A stretch of DNA of 64,000 nucleotides from a bacterium (GCA_030690415.1 JAUYGZ010000001.1:1-64000); one strand, 5' to 3'. Counted from the first letter of the stretch, positions 51,148-61,021 are shown. Notes: generated by a model not told the origin, from the sequence alone. Numbers and translations are program-made.

Positions 51148-52383
51148 CTATCGGCTACGCATTCTTTTTTTTACTTTTTCAATTTCTTCTTCAGTTCTTG
51201 GTTTGAGCAAAGTGCTTTCGTTTTCAGGAAGAGTTTCGTCGATGAAATGATGATTCTTCTCACCTTTGAAGAGCTGCTGAATGTTGTCCCAGTCATTTCT
51301 AACCCACTTTAGGAACGCTTGGCTTATTTTCTCTCCAATTTCCGGAGGGAGATTATCTTGTATCTCGCTTTCTATGCTTTTGTGAGGTCTTCCATTTTCG
51401 TCACAAGAGCTCCAATCGAAGGGATATTTTTTTCGAAAAGATGAGATGGCGGATTCCGACAGAAAGACGTAACGGTGTTCTTTGTACCATCGATGCTCAA
51501 GCATGGCGGCCAGGATGTCAAAGCAGATTGCTAGCATGAGTTTGACCGGGACATACCTGTCCAGGTCTGTTCTTTTTTTCACGGTTACTTCTTTTGGTAT
51601 TTTGAGAATTTCTTTCATTTGATTCGGATCAAATCCGCAGTATCTTCGGTAGTGATGGAAGAGAAGGATCAGGAGAGTGGTTGGTTCTTCAAGTCTGAGT
51701 TCCTGACAAGTGTCTAGTGTTCCTGGGTGACGCAAAATTTCTGAAAGGAGCTCAGGCCTTCCGCTAATGTCTTCCTTTGCATTGATAACGGCTCTTATTC
51801 GAGGAGCCAGTTTGCCGATGTCGTGTAGCTGCATTGCCAGAATGATTTCTTCTTTCTCTACCTTGGAGTTGCTGAGCATCATCATTTCTGTTCTTCTCGG
51901 GTGGTCGTAGTCTTCGTGTGTGCTAATGACGATACCATAGATATCGTTAATAAATGCAGAATTATTCAGAGCTGATTCGGCTATCGCTGCCGTGGAAATG
52001 AGATGGTTTTGGAGTTTTTTATCGAGGCTACCGCACACCTTGAGAACTCTTTTAACCTGTATTCTGGTGTTGTGAATTCCTTTTCCGCAGGCTTCGAATG
52101 GAACTCCTGCGGCCGCGTATTCATGACTTATTTCATCGATCATTACTTGCTCAGAGATCTGAATACAGTCTCCTTTCGTAAACCTTCCCATACTTTGGCT
52201 TTTATACTTCTCCCGTTCTGGATTTTTTCTTTGGGATGATTTTTCTGTGACAACACAGAGAATAGCCTTGCTGGTATCGTAAAAGTGAGAGACCGGGGAT
52301 GTCCATTTTTCTTCAGAGTCTCTTTCCAGGTCGGGGAATGCGGGCATTTTGACTCTCTCTGCAAAGGGATCTTTTTTGTTCAT
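51148..52383 (-). CDS. HD-domain protein with HD-GYP-like layout
   Basis: 411 residues. After an unassigned N-terminal part, an HD phosphohydrolase domain (about 150-310) shows STHEDYDHP, LHDIGKLAPR (about 192), LRHPGTLD (about 217), LLFHHYRRYCGF (about 239) and ICFDILAAM (about 285). This is the metal-binding order of HD-GYP proteins. The GYP triplet itself is not preserved. HD-GYP members hydrolyse cyclic di-GMP. With the altered loop the substrate is open. The C-terminus is charged. Confidence 0.7.
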   Translation of the reverse strand: MNKKDPFAERVKMPAFPDLERDSEEKWTSPVSHFYDTSKAILCVVTEKSSQRKNPEREKYKSQSMGRFTKGDCIQISEQVMIDEISHEYAAAGVPFEACGKGIHNTRIQVKRVLKVCGSLDKKLQNHLISTAAIAESALNNSAFINDIYGIVISTHEDYDHPRRTEMMMLSNSKVEKEEIILAMQLHDIGKLAPRIRAVINAKEDISGRPELLSEILRHPGTLDTCQELRLEEPTTLLILLFHHYRRYCGFDPNQMKEILKIPKEVTVKKRTDLDRYVPVKLMLAICFDILAAMLEHRWYKEHRYVFLSESAISSFRKKYPFDWSSCDENGRPHKSIESEIQDNLPPEIGEKISQAFLKWVRNDWDNIQQLFKGEKNHHFIDETLPENESTLLKPRTEEEIEKVKKRMRSR

Positions 52384-52407
52384 TTTGCAGGTATTACGAT
52401 TCTTATC

Positions 52408-52734
52408 TTATTGCTGATCCCTCATGAGTTCTTCAAACCGTTCGACCCGTTCATTGCTGATGTCGTATTCAAAGGTGATTTTGGGTATTTTCCTCATACT
52501 GACTTTGGAATGCAATTTTTTTGAGAGTTGGCCTGCTTTTTTGTTCAGCACGGTAACCAGGTCCCTGGGATGATTCAACGCTGAGATGAAGATCTTTGCT
52601 GTCTCGAGTCCCGGATTGACAACGACATCGGTAATGGTGATAAGCCCGTATCGCTCAAGTGGCAGTGTTTCCTGAATAACCTGACTCATGCCTTTGAGGA
52701 TTTCTTGCGCGAATTGTTCGTGACGGAATGACAT
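52408..52734 (-). CDS. rbfA: Ribosome-binding factor A
   Basis: 108 residues from ATG 52734. The single KH-like domain has VIQETLPLERYGLITITDVVVNPGLETAKIFIS and ends RVERFEELM. It helps 16S rRNA maturation of the 30S subunit. The frame stays open to 52866 but the added residues are a proline/serine-rich translation of repeat sequence, so the internal ATG is preferred. A degenerate GGATGATTG array (52741-52776) lies directly upstream. Confidence 0.88.
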   Translation of the reverse strand: MSFRHEQFAQEILKGMSQVIQETLPLERYGLITITDVVVNPGLETAKIFISALNHPRDLVTVLNKKAGQLSKKLHSKVSMRKIPKITFEYDISNERVERFEELMRDQQ

Positions 52735-52740
52735 GGGGGA

Positions 52741-52776
52741 AGGATGAGTGGGATGATTGGGATTGTTGGAAGGACG
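52741..52776. repeat. Degenerate 9-bp array before rbfA
   Basis: Units such as GGATGAGTG, GGATGATTG and GGATTGTTG with a 9-bp period, beginning 7 nt before the rbfA start codon. The family relation to GGACGATAA is probable. Confidence 0.6.
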
Positions 52777-52894
52777 AATGTCAAAAGTGGACTTATGAAA
52801 TACTTTAGGCAAGTATGAGCTCTCTGTAAATTGGAAATCTTGTAACCTGATGTAAGATGGTGACAACTGAAATATCTCGTGTTTTCATATTTCT

Positions 52895-53854
52895 ATGCTG
52901 AATGAACCTCATTATCCTTCGAAGTGGACGGTCGTCATGGTTTTTTTTATCATCCTTCTGACGATTTCTGGAATATTTGTGTGGGTCTTTTTTCTCAATA
53001 AGGGAACTATCATTTTGCAGTCGGATATCGGTTTCGTGGTGGAGTTGGAGGGGGAGAGGATTGCTTGTGAGACGGGTCAATGTCAGATGAAGCTCACTCC
53101 TCAGGTCTATGAGGCCGTTGCCAGTACAGACGGATACTATGATGAGTCCTTTTCTTTTGAGGTTCATCGTTTCGTGGAGGACTGGAAGACCCTCCGTTTT
53201 GAGCTGATTCCCTATCTAAAAACGATTACGGTCACTGAGCTTCCTTCGGAGACTCTCGGGTTACTGGATCTTCGTGAGAATGGAGACCTGTATTTTCAGG
53301 ATGCCTTATTGACTTCTTTTGAGAGTCTCTCAGACCCGATCCTTCGATCTTCTTCCAATCAGGCGGTTTTGATTGATCAGGGAAGAGTCTTCTTTGTTGA
53401 TCTCCAGACAGGGCGGAAGATTCGTCGTTTCGATGACACGGTCATGGTCCAGGATGTGAAGATCAGTGACGATGGGAAAAGGGTTTTGCTTTTTGTTGAT
53501 CTTCAGGGAGTGCCTTTTATCTGGCTCTGGATGAATGAAACGAACGAACTTATTCCCTTGTCCTGGTACGAGTCACCGGACAGGGTTCAGTGGGAGCTCG
53601 GGCAGAATTATCGAGTTTTTGTGCTGAGCAGTCAGCTCAATGATGAGTCCCGGACTTCACAGATTGATGAACTCATCGACAGTGTGAATACTGACAAAAA
53701 AAGTCTAGCCTTATATCGCTTCAATCTGGATACGGAGAAGGCCCAGCAGGTGGCTGAATTTCCGGAAAAAATCCCGAGTGCTTTGCAGAGGAGGAATCAG
53801 CAGTACTTTGTGCAGATGGATAATGAGCTGTACCAGGAGCTAGTCGTCCAATAG
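52895..53854 (+). CDS. Membrane-anchored PEGA-like/propeller-like protein
   Basis: 319 residues. One membrane helix (about 11-32), then a PEGA-like beta segment (about 40-110; IILQSDIGFVVELEGERIAC). A repeated-strand region (about 115-319) follows with ISDDGKRVLLFVD, typical of a beta-propeller blade. It would face the outside and may bind cell-wall material. Its end lies 4 nt from the convergent obg end. Confidence 0.6.
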   Translation: MLNEPHYPSKWTVVMVFFIILLTISGIFVWVFFLNKGTIILQSDIGFVVELEGERIACETGQCQMKLTPQVYEAVASTDGYYDESFSFEVHRFVEDWKTLRFELIPYLKTITVTELPSETLGLLDLRENGDLYFQDALLTSFESLSDPILRSSSNQAVLIDQGRVFFVDLQTGRKIRRFDDTVMVQDVKISDDGKRVLLFVDLQGVPFIWLWMNETNELIPLSWYESPDRVQWELGQNYRVFVLSSQLNDESRTSQIDELIDSVNTDKKSLALYRFNLDTEKAQQVAEFPEKIPSALQRRNQQYFVQMDNELYQELVVQ

Positions 53855-53858
53855 TCTC

Positions 53859-55232
53859 TTAGAAATCCGATTGAAAGTCGAGCTCGTGTTTTCCAATCTC
53901 CAGCCGGTCCCCATCCTGGATACCGATTTTTTTGAGCTCTTTGACGATCCCCATTTTTTTCAGGACGTCCCGGACTCGCATCATCGCTTCACGATTGTCA
54001 AAGTTACTCATGTTGACGATTTGTTCTATCCGTTCTCCGGAGACCCTGTAAAGACCTTCTTTAATTTTTTCCGCGGCGAAGTATTTGGGGTTGTCGAGGT
54101 GGGGGCGATAGGTGAGGTGGTCGGTTGTCCCGCGACTCCGCTCGGGACAGGTGGGTTGTAGGTTGTCGGTGCTAGGTTGATGTGAGGAGGAAGTAGATTG
54201 AGGGTTTTTTCGTAATTCCTGGAATAACAATATCTTGAGTTCGGAGATGCCTTCCGTGGTGGCGGCTGAAATGGGTTTGGAGGAGAGCTGAAATCGTTTC
54301 TTTCTGCCGATGGCTTTCTTGAGCACCTGTTGGAGCTCCTTGATCGCCGGTTTGTCAATCGCGTCGCTTTTGTTGATGACCACTATTTGCTTCTTTGTAG
54401 CCAGATCGGATGAAAAGGCTTCGAGCTCGCGGTTGATGATGTGAAAGTTTTCCAGGGCGTCTTCCTGGGTGGGGTCAATCAGGTGTACCAGCAGTCGGCA
54501 ACGTTGCACGTGCTTCAGGAATTGTATTCCCAGTCCTTTTCCCTTGTGGGCTCCTTCGATTAGTCCCGGGATATCGGCTACGACATAGGTGACTTTCTTA
54601 TCGATTTGCACTACTCCCAGGTGGGGGATAAGGGTCGTGAAGGGATAGGCGGCGATTTTTGGTTTGGCATTTGACAGGACTGAGATGAGGGTCGATTTCC
54701 CCGAGGAGGGGATTCCAATGATCCCGATATCGGCCACGAGTTTGAGTTCCAGCTCCACTTCGATACTTTCTCCCTCTTCTCCCAGCTCGGCAAACTTGGG
54801 TGCCTGACGGATCGAGGTGGCGAAGTGCGCGTTTCCATATCCTCCTCGTCCTCCTTTTGCGACAAGGAGGGTTTTGCTTTCACTGGAAAGGTCTGCTATT
54901 TCCCGTTTTTCAAGAATCTGTCCTTCATTGTCTCTCATTATTTCTCGAACCAGTGTCCCAAGAGGGACTTCCAGTGACAGATCCACCCCGTTTCTTCCAT
55001 GCTTGTTTTGACCTTTTCCCATCTCGCCTTTCTCCGCCGTGAACTGCTTGTAGGTGTCCAGGTGAGTGAGGGTATTGAGGGCGGTATTGACGACCAAGAG
55101 AATATTCCCTCCTTTTCCTCCATCACCTCCATTAGGTCCTCCTCGGGGTTCAAATTTTTCTCTTCGAAAAGCCACACAGCCGTTGCCACCGATACCGGCA
55201 TGAAGTTTCAGGATGGTTTGGTCACAGAACAT
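53859..55232 (-). CDS. obg: GTPase Obg with OCT domain
   Basis: 457 residues. The Gly-rich Obg fold (1-158; KFEPRGGPNGGDGGKGG) and the G domain with GIPSSGKST (about 173), DIPGLIEGAHKGKGLG and NKSD near 287 are followed by the OCT domain (about 388-457; LYRVSGERIEQIVNMS). It acts in 50S assembly and stress response. The linker between G and OCT domains (about 345-375) contains TCPERSRGTTDHL, encoded by a palindromic 48-bp element shared with the RHS gene. This is a loop insertion that should leave the folded domains intact. An AGGTTG-type tract lies upstream of the start. Confidence 0.95.
   Translation of the reverse strand: MFCDQTILKLHAGIGGNGCVAFRREKFEPRGGPNGGDGGKGGNILLVVNTALNTLTHLDTYKQFTAEKGEMGKGQNKHGRNGVDLSLEVPLGTLVREIMRDNEGQILEKREIADLSSESKTLLVAKGGRGGYGNAHFATSIRQAPKFAELGEEGESIEVELELKLVADIGIIGIPSSGKSTLISVLSNAKPKIAAYPFTTLIPHLGVVQIDKKVTYVVADIPGLIEGAHKGKGLGIQFLKHVQRCRLLVHLIDPTQEDALENFHIINRELEAFSSDLATKKQIVVINKSDAIDKPAIKELQQVLKKAIGRKKRFQLSSKPISAATTEGISELKILLFQELRKNPQSTSSSHQPSTDNLQPTCPERSRGTTDHLTYRPHLDNPKYFAAEKIKEGLYRVSGERIEQIVNMSNFDNREAMMRVRDVLKKMGIVKELKKIGIQDGDRLEIGKHELDFQSDF
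54122..54169. repeat. Palindromic 48-bp element inside obg (copy 2)
   Basis: Identical to 8831-8878 at 47 of 48 bases, including the GTCCCGCGACTCC/GCTCGGGAC palindrome (54127-54148). It is read in a different frame from the RHS copy. Confidence 0.88.
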
Positions 55233-55239
55233 TGGGAAG

Positions 55240-55271
55240 GGGGTAGGTTGTCGGGAGTATGGAGTAGGTTG
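55240..55271. repeat. GGTAGGTTGTCGGGAGTATGG tract before obg
   Basis: A degenerate GTAGGTTG tract starts 8 nt upstream of the obg ATG. The sense strand is pyrimidine-rich (CAACCTAC type), as before recJ. Confidence 0.6.
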
Positions 55272-55299
55272 AAAGTGTAGGAATTGTACTGGAGAGGGT

Positions 55300-55848
55300 G
55301 TGGCTTTGCCAGTTGATGTTGACAGGTCACAGGAAAGTGATATTTTGACGGCGAATTTTCCTTTGTCTATGTCTGAGTATCCTTGGAGGGGCCCGTCTCG
55401 AGATGATCTTGCGCGTAAGGAGAGACCATCATCGAGTTTAGGTGGTGATTCTCACTGGCATCCCGATGAAGTGTCTGCTATTAGAGCTCGTTATGGGAAT
55501 GGAACGCTGTCGAATGTAGATCTCCTGCTTCAGATCGAACGGGTTATTCGTCTTCATCCTTTATTTCGTGATCTTTTTGACCAGGGAAGAGTTACGGAAC
55601 TCCTCGAACGTTGTCCGACGTCTGAGATGAAAGAACTTGTGGGGCTTACCCGTAATGCCTCCGCGGAAGCATTTGGTAAGGCATATCTGGATCTTCGGTC
55701 TAAAGATTCTCAGCGATTAATTTTGAGGAAGTTTAAAACAATAGAAGGGGATGGAAACCGAGGTTTTCAGGATTTTTTGGACTCACTCAGACTGTCTCTC
55801 GAGGATGAGCTTAACTCTCTTGGTATTTCCATACGGACAAATCCGTGA
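55300..55848 (+). CDS. Hypothetical soluble protein
   Basis: 182 residues from GTG 55300 with GGAG a few bases upstream. The N-terminal 50 residues are polar and disordered in composition, the rest is helical (about 55-175). No family is recognised. It is divergent from obg. Confidence 0.5.
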   Translation: MALPVDVDRSQESDILTANFPLSMSEYPWRGPSRDDLARKERPSSSLGGDSHWHPDEVSAIRARYGNGTLSNVDLLLQIERVIRLHPLFRDLFDQGRVTELLERCPTSEMKELVGLTRNASAEAFGKAYLDLRSKDSQRLILRKFKTIEGDGNRGFQDFLDSLRLSLEDELNSLGISIRTNP

Positions 55849-56010
55849 CAGGGGGAGAATAACTTTCCTTATTTCGGGTAAAAAATGGGGTGGGTTTCTT
55901 ATGGGTCTGTTTGGAGTATTACCCACAGATTTGGGATTGCTTTTGTGGGTTTTTTGAGATTAGATTGTACTCTATTCACTTTCAATTTCCTATTTCTTAT
56001 CTCCTCGACT

Positions 56011-56406
56011 ATGAAAGCAAAAATTGTCAGTGAGATTGCTTTTCATCTTCCTAATCAGTCGGGGCAACTGGCTGTCATTATTACATTGCTCGCTGATGCC
56101 AATATCAGTATTTATGGACTTCTTGTAGGCGAGGGTATGGGGAAAAGTGTCATTAGGATGGTGGTGGATGATCCTGAAAAGGCCCTGGACTTGTTGAAGG
56201 GTCACGGAATTGAGCAGGTGACGAAGAATACTGTGCTGCAGGTGCTCGTGCCTAGTCGTATTGGGATTTTGTCCGAGCTGACGAGTCTTCTCGCCCAAGC
56301 TGGGATCAATATTGAAAATCTTTACGTGACCGAAAGCACCCGTGGTGACACGATCGCGTTCGTGGGGGTCAAGGATGCGGAGGCGGCCGTGAAGGTGTTT
56401 AGTTGA
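56011..56406 (+). CDS. Tandem ACT-domain protein
   Basis: 131 residues from ATG 56011. The frame is open from 55885 but the upstream part is unlike the family. There are two ACT domains (about 2-68 and 70-131): LPNQSGQLAVIITLLADANISIYG, and PSRIGILSELTSLLAQAGINIEN. ACT pairs bind amino acids. The stand-alone form suggests a sensor or regulator of an amino-acid enzyme. No enzyme domain is attached. Confidence 0.8.
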   Translation: MKAKIVSEIAFHLPNQSGQLAVIITLLADANISIYGLLVGEGMGKSVIRMVVDDPEKALDLLKGHGIEQVTKNTVLQVLVPSRIGILSELTSLLAQAGINIENLYVTESTRGDTIAFVGVKDAEAAVKVFS

Positions 56407-56409
56407 TTT

Positions 56410-57003
56410 TTACGCAGGTGTGGCTGTTTGCCACGCTCGGCTGTTGCCTCGTTTGAGGTTCGTCATTTCTTGATGTCTGAGTGATTGAGGATCGAGGTAT
56501 CTCTTGATGAATTGTTGACATTGACTCATGATTTTCTCAATTTGAGCGAAAACTTCCATGACATCTGGTTCTAATTGACGCTCATGAAAGTCTGGTCTTC
56601 CCGTTGTTCCCTGTTCGGGGATAAGTTCGAAGTTGGTCCCAACGGTGACTCCTATTACTTCAAATTCATCTGGTAATTTCTGTATTCTTTCTTGGATACT
56701 CCTGACCTGGTTCAGGAGTAATTGATGTGTTTCATTTGGTGGTGGCTCCGTTTCTCGCGCACTCGTGCTCACTTGTCCGATCAACTCTCTGGTATTGGAG
56801 ATAAGTTGTCTGAGTTTGCGGTGTGTTCTTTTGAGCTGCTGCTTTTCACTATCCTCAATTTCGTTCTTTGTTGGCAAATTGTTTTCTCTGCCGATACCAG
56901 CACTGTTTTTCGCTGATTCAAAAGATTCCTCGGCTTTTGAAAGTCTCTCCTCTGCAGTGGATGTCAGCTTGTCGAGTTCCCTTTCAGCTTCAGGGTAAGG
57001 CAT
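56410..57003 (-). CDS. Coiled-coil hypothetical protein
   Basis: 197 residues. The first half is Glu/Ser/Lys-rich coiled coil (about 5-85), then a central segment with FEVIGVTVGTNFELIPEQG and a C-terminal helix with IEKIMSQCQQFIKRYLD. There is faint GrpE-like architecture but no GrpE motif. It is convergent with the ACT gene. Confidence 0.5.
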   Translation of the reverse strand: MPYPEAERELDKLTSTAEERLSKAEESFESAKNSAGIGRENNLPTKNEIEDSEKQQLKRTHRKLRQLISNTRELIGQVSTSARETEPPPNETHQLLLNQVRSIQERIQKLPDEFEVIGVTVGTNFELIPEQGTTGRPDFHERQLEPDVMEVFAQIEKIMSQCQQFIKRYLDPQSLRHQEMTNLKRGNSRAWQTATPA

Positions 57004-57108
57004 AGTTGAATATAACGAGTATTCGCTCCTCTTTTAGGAGTGAATGCAAGTTTAACATGCTTGAGACTGGCCTGCTGTTTTTGATGTTGTCCGATCCGTT
57101 CGACGTGC

Positions 57109-57900
57109 CTACAATCCTCTTCCCACTTTACTGGCTCTCCAGATAATCTCGAAAAGGGATCGTTGTGTAGAGGCGATCTCCGGTGACTCGATGATCACTC
57201 CATGGAGTCGGTCCTCTTGGAGAGACATGATGGAAAACTTATTCCCATACACATTCACTTCCGATTCGAATTCCAGGCTGATATTGGATGGCATGATGAG
57301 GACTTCCGCGAAGTTTTCTTTCGCATTGGTCTGGTATTCCCTGCTCCGCTCGCCTTCCGGGAAAATCCCCCTCATGCGGACAAAATTTTTCTTGCGCAGT
57401 AGGATGTATTCATCCAGGAAGTGTCTAAGTTCATTAGAGACTTGAGGGGCAGATGAGTAGGAACACTTGATGCGTTCTGCTTTCGGGAGTTTGGCCAGGG
57501 TTTCGATGGTGTCTTCGTAGATGATCTTGATGCCTTCAATTCCTTCGAAATACTGGACCTTTGGGGCCATGACTAAGCCGCCCGTAAGAGATTTGAGAGT
57601 TGGAAGGATTTCCTGGATTTTTTCGTAGTTTTTTTGAGCTTTTTCTCTGAGGGTTTTGGCGTAATCTTTGAGCTTCTCCGGCTTTACGGCGGTAAATTGT
57701 TGGATTCCACGACGCTCTACGATACTGACGAGCCCCTTTTCTTTTAGTGTTTCGAGGGCCGCATAGGCTGTAGTCCGCGTGACTCCCGCCTTCCGAGCTA
57801 CCGAACTCACGGCGTTTGTCCCGACTTCGAGGAGGGTAATGTAGAGTTTGGCTTCTTTTTCGGTAAGGCCAAGGTCGAGAAGGTGAGGGAGGAGGGGCAT
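57109..57900 (-). CDS. TrmB-family transcriptional regulator
   Basis: 263 residues. The N-terminal winged helix (about 5-75; LGLTEKEAKLYITLLEVG, ARKAGVTRTTAYAALETLKEKGLVS) binds DNA. A coiled linker (about 80-105) leads to a C-terminal effector domain (about 115-260). TrmB regulators respond to sugars in archaea, and related forms are common in CPR genomes. No sugar transporter is nearby. It lies upstream of the rRNA genes in the opposite direction. Confidence 0.85.
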   Translation of the reverse strand: MPLLPHLLDLGLTEKEAKLYITLLEVGTNAVSSVARKAGVTRTTAYAALETLKEKGLVSIVERRGIQQFTAVKPEKLKDYAKTLREKAQKNYEKIQEILPTLKSLTGGLVMAPKVQYFEGIEGIKIIYEDTIETLAKLPKAERIKCSYSSAPQVSNELRHFLDEYILLRKKNFVRMRGIFPEGERSREYQTNAKENFAEVLIMPSNISLEFESEVNVYGNKFSIMSLQEDRLHGVIIESPEIASTQRSLFEIIWRASKVGRGL

Positions 57901-58370
57901 GTGGTGGGAATGTAAAATTTAAATGGAAAAGGGGTGAGGTGGACTTGTGCGGACGGGAGTGTAGCAGGTCTTGATTTTAATTGGTATGGGTTTTGAATGC
58001 GCTGATGCGGATGGAGAAGGCTTTCAGATCACAGCAATTGTGATTGCGTTCGTTTTTCTGGAAATATGATAAAAAACTGTTGACTCCTCTATGGTCGATC
58101 TATAAGATATCTCTGCTTTGGTTGGATGAAATCAATCAAATGCCTCTTTAAGCCGCTTACGTCCCGATATGTCGGGAGATATGCGGTTTTCGTTTGTCTC
58201 TGTCAGGGTTTTCTTTTACAGAGCGCTTGTACCTTGAAAATTCGGCGTCGTACTCAGTTATTCCTAGTGAGTACGACAGATCCAGCAATCAGTGTAACGA
58301 CTGATTGCACGTTAATCACCGTCATATCTCTTCACCGGGATATGACAATAGTCTGAGTATATGAAAGTGA
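57901..58370. other. rRNA leader region between trmB-like gene and 23S
   Basis: No coding gene. It holds the 23S promoter, a GTCATATC/GATATGAC hairpin (58321-58346) and the 5' arm of the 23S processing stem (58303-58318). No 16S or tRNA is present. Confidence 0.7.
58080..58108 (+). promoter_or_regulatory. rRNA promoter
   Basis: TTGACT (58080-58085), a 17-bp spacer and TAAGAT (58103-58108). It is the best promoter match in the leader and the right orientation for 23S. Confidence 0.7.
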
Positions 58371-58850
58371 AGAAAATAAATAATAATAAGTGCGTATAAC
58401 GGATGCCTTGGCACATAACTCCGATGAAGGACGTAGTAGACTGCGATAAGCTTCGGCGAGCTGTCAATCAAGCTTTGACCCGGAGATCTCCGAATGGGAT
58501 AACCCTTCCGATGTTACAATCGGAAACTCCATGCTGAACACATAGGCATGGGAGAGGATACTCAGTGAACTGAAATATCTCAGTAGCTGAGGAAAAGAAA
58601 TCAACAGAGATTCCCCCAGTAGCGACGAGCGAAGAGGGACTAGGCCAAACCCCCGCCTTGGCGGGGGGGTTGTAGGACTCCAATATCGGTCATGCATAGT
58701 TAGCTGAAGTCTTTGGAAAGAGACGCCATAGTGGGTAATAGCCCCGTAAGCGAAAACTTTGTATGATCGTAGGAGTATCCTGAGTAGGGTCGGACACGTG
58801 AAATCCGGCTTGAATCTGGGAGGACCACCTTCCAAGCCTAAACAGGTTAT

Positions 58851-58898
<48 letters not shown>

Positions 58899-59498
58899 GG
58901 GTAGGGGGATGAAATAGTACCTGAAATTATACGCACACAACGAGTCGGAGCCCCGCCTTGGCGGGGTGACGGCGTACTTTTTGTAGAACGGGCCAACGAG
59001 TTAGCTGTATGGCGCAAGGCTAAGGGAGTAACACCCGGAGCCGCAGTGAAAGCGAGGGTTAATAGCCCGATTGAGTGTCATGCACTAGACCCGAAACCGA
59101 GTGAGCTTACCATGTCCAGGCTGAAGCAGCAGTAAAATGCTGTGGAGGGCCGAACCAGGGAGTGTTGCAAAACTCTTGGATGAGGTGTGGTAAGTGCTGA
59201 AATTGCTATCGAACTCGGAGATAGCTGGTTCTCCTCGAAATAGCTTTAGGGCTAGCGTCGAGTGTTAAATAGCAGGGGTAGAGCTCTGTCAAGGCTAGGG
59301 CCCGAAATAAGGGTACCAAACCTTAATAAACTTCGAATACTGCTATGTATTTCTCGGCAGTCAGACAGTGACATCTAAGTGCCATTGTCAAAAGGGAAAC
59401 AGCCCAGATCGTTGTTTAAGGTCCCAAATAGGTTCTCAGTGGTAAAGGCTGTAGAATTGCGTAGACAACCAGGATGTTGGCTTAGAAGCAGCCACTCA

Positions 59499-59548
<50 letters not shown>

Positions 59549-59583
59549 GTAACGGGGCTTAAGAACCTAACCGAAAACACGAA

Positions 59584-59702
59584 TTCTTCGCCAGGACTTT
59601 GTATGTCAGGCGTCCCCCTTCGCTCATTTTATGAGATACGGGAGGACATTCTTCGCCTTCAATCTTGAAGAGCGGCCTGGCATTCGAAGCCTTGGCGAAG
59701 AG
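59584..59702 (+). other. Helix-45 insertion in 23S
   Basis: About 90 nt extra compared with E. coli at helix 45. Nested stems are visible: CTTCGCCAGG/CCTTGGCGAAG, ATGTCAGGC/GCCTGGCAT and CTCAT/ATGAG. Helix 45 is a classic site of intervening sequences that RNase III may excise. Confidence 0.7.
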
Positions 59703-60483
59703 TGGTAGAGGAGCGTTGCGTAGGCCGATGAAGTCGGATCGTAAGATCCGGTGGAGGTATCGCAAGTGAGAATGTTGGCATAAGTAACATAAGCAAGGTG
59801 AAAATCCTTGCCACCGTAAGCCCAAGGTTTCCCCAGCCATGTCAATCAACTGGGGGTTAGTCGGTCCTAAGATGAGGCTGAAAAGCGTAGTCGATGGATA
59901 ACAGGTTAATATTCCTGTACAATACATGTTTCGCCAGAGCAATACAGGAGGGCGAATAAATGCTATAGATTGTCCTTCGGGAGAATTTTGATCGTTTCTT
60001 CAACTGAATGTGGCGCTAGCGGAGGGGGGACGCGGTAGGATGGTAGTAGCTGGTTAATGATTCCAGTACAAGCAGTAAGTTTATGTTCTCTTAGGTAAAT
60101 CCGGGAGAATTCGCGAGCTGTTATGTCAAGGCTGTTTCTTCGGATTCGGCCAAGTATTTCCCATTCTGCTGACTAGAAAATCCTCGTCGCGAGAAGCATG
60201 TGTTACCGTACCGCAATCCAACACAGGTGGGCGGGTAGAGTATACTCAGGTGATCGGATTAACCACTGTTAAGGAACTCGGCAACAGAAGCGTCCGTAAC
60301 TTCGGGATAAGGACTGCCTTGTTAGGTTTTATATCTGGCAAGGCCGCAGCGAATGAACCCAAGCAACTGTTTATCAAAAACACAGGTCTGTGCAAAGTCG
60401 TAAGACGACGTATACAGGCTGATGCCTGCCCAGTGCCAGAAGGTCACGAGGAGGGGTGCAAGCTCTGAATCTAAGCCCTGGTG

Positions 60484-60550
<67 letters not shown>

Positions 60551-60793
60551 TGAATGGCATAATGATTTGGGTACTGTCTCAACAGTGGTTCCGGTGAAAT
60601 TGCAGAAACGGTAAAAATGCCGTTTAGACACAGTAGGACGGAAAGACCCCGTGCAGCTTTACTATAGCTTGACGTTGGCACGAGGCATGACTTGCGCAGG
60701 ATAGGTGGGAGGCTTTGAAGTCGCGACTTTGGTTGCGGTGGAGCCACCCTTGAGATACCACCCTTGTTATGCTTTGTGTCTAACCTGGACCTT

Positions 60794-60999
60794 CAATTGT
60801 TCTTCAACCCCCGCTAGGCGGGGGCAAGTTCGAAGGCACTGAACAATCAGTTATTGGTTAGATGTACGTTATTGTCTTTTTTTGTCTGATAGAGGTTCAT
60901 TTGCCTCTCTAAATAATTAAATGACGATGACGTAACATTTATCATGAATCATGATCAAACCAATAACTACAACTGTTCAGTGTCCTGGAGACCAATTGC
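60794..60999 (+). other. Helix-79 insertion in 23S domain V
   Basis: About 200 nt replace a short hairpin in E. coli. Paired arms: AACCTGGACC/GGTTCAGGG at the base, ACTGAACA/TGTTCAGT and AGTTATTGGTT/AACCAATAACT further in, and an inner AGAGG/CCTCT hairpin. A CCCCCGCTAGGCGGGGG palindrome (60808-60824) forms a side stem. No ORF or ribozyme signature is seen. Confidence 0.75.
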
Positions 61000-61021
61000 A
61001 GGTTCAGGGACAACGTTTGGT

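Noticed and set aside
52735-52866. N-terminal extension of RbfA
   Set aside because: Pro/Ser-rich translation of a repeat tract. The family normally begins at the internal Met.
58951-58966. CCCCGCCTTGGCGGGG as an inserted element in 23S
   Set aside because: It occupies the place of a natural hairpin in E. coli 23S, so it is probably ordinary rRNA structure.
60794-60999. Group I intron or homing-endonuclease insertion in 23S
   Set aside because: The insert is a simple branched hairpin in a variable helix, with no ORF and no recognisable intron core.
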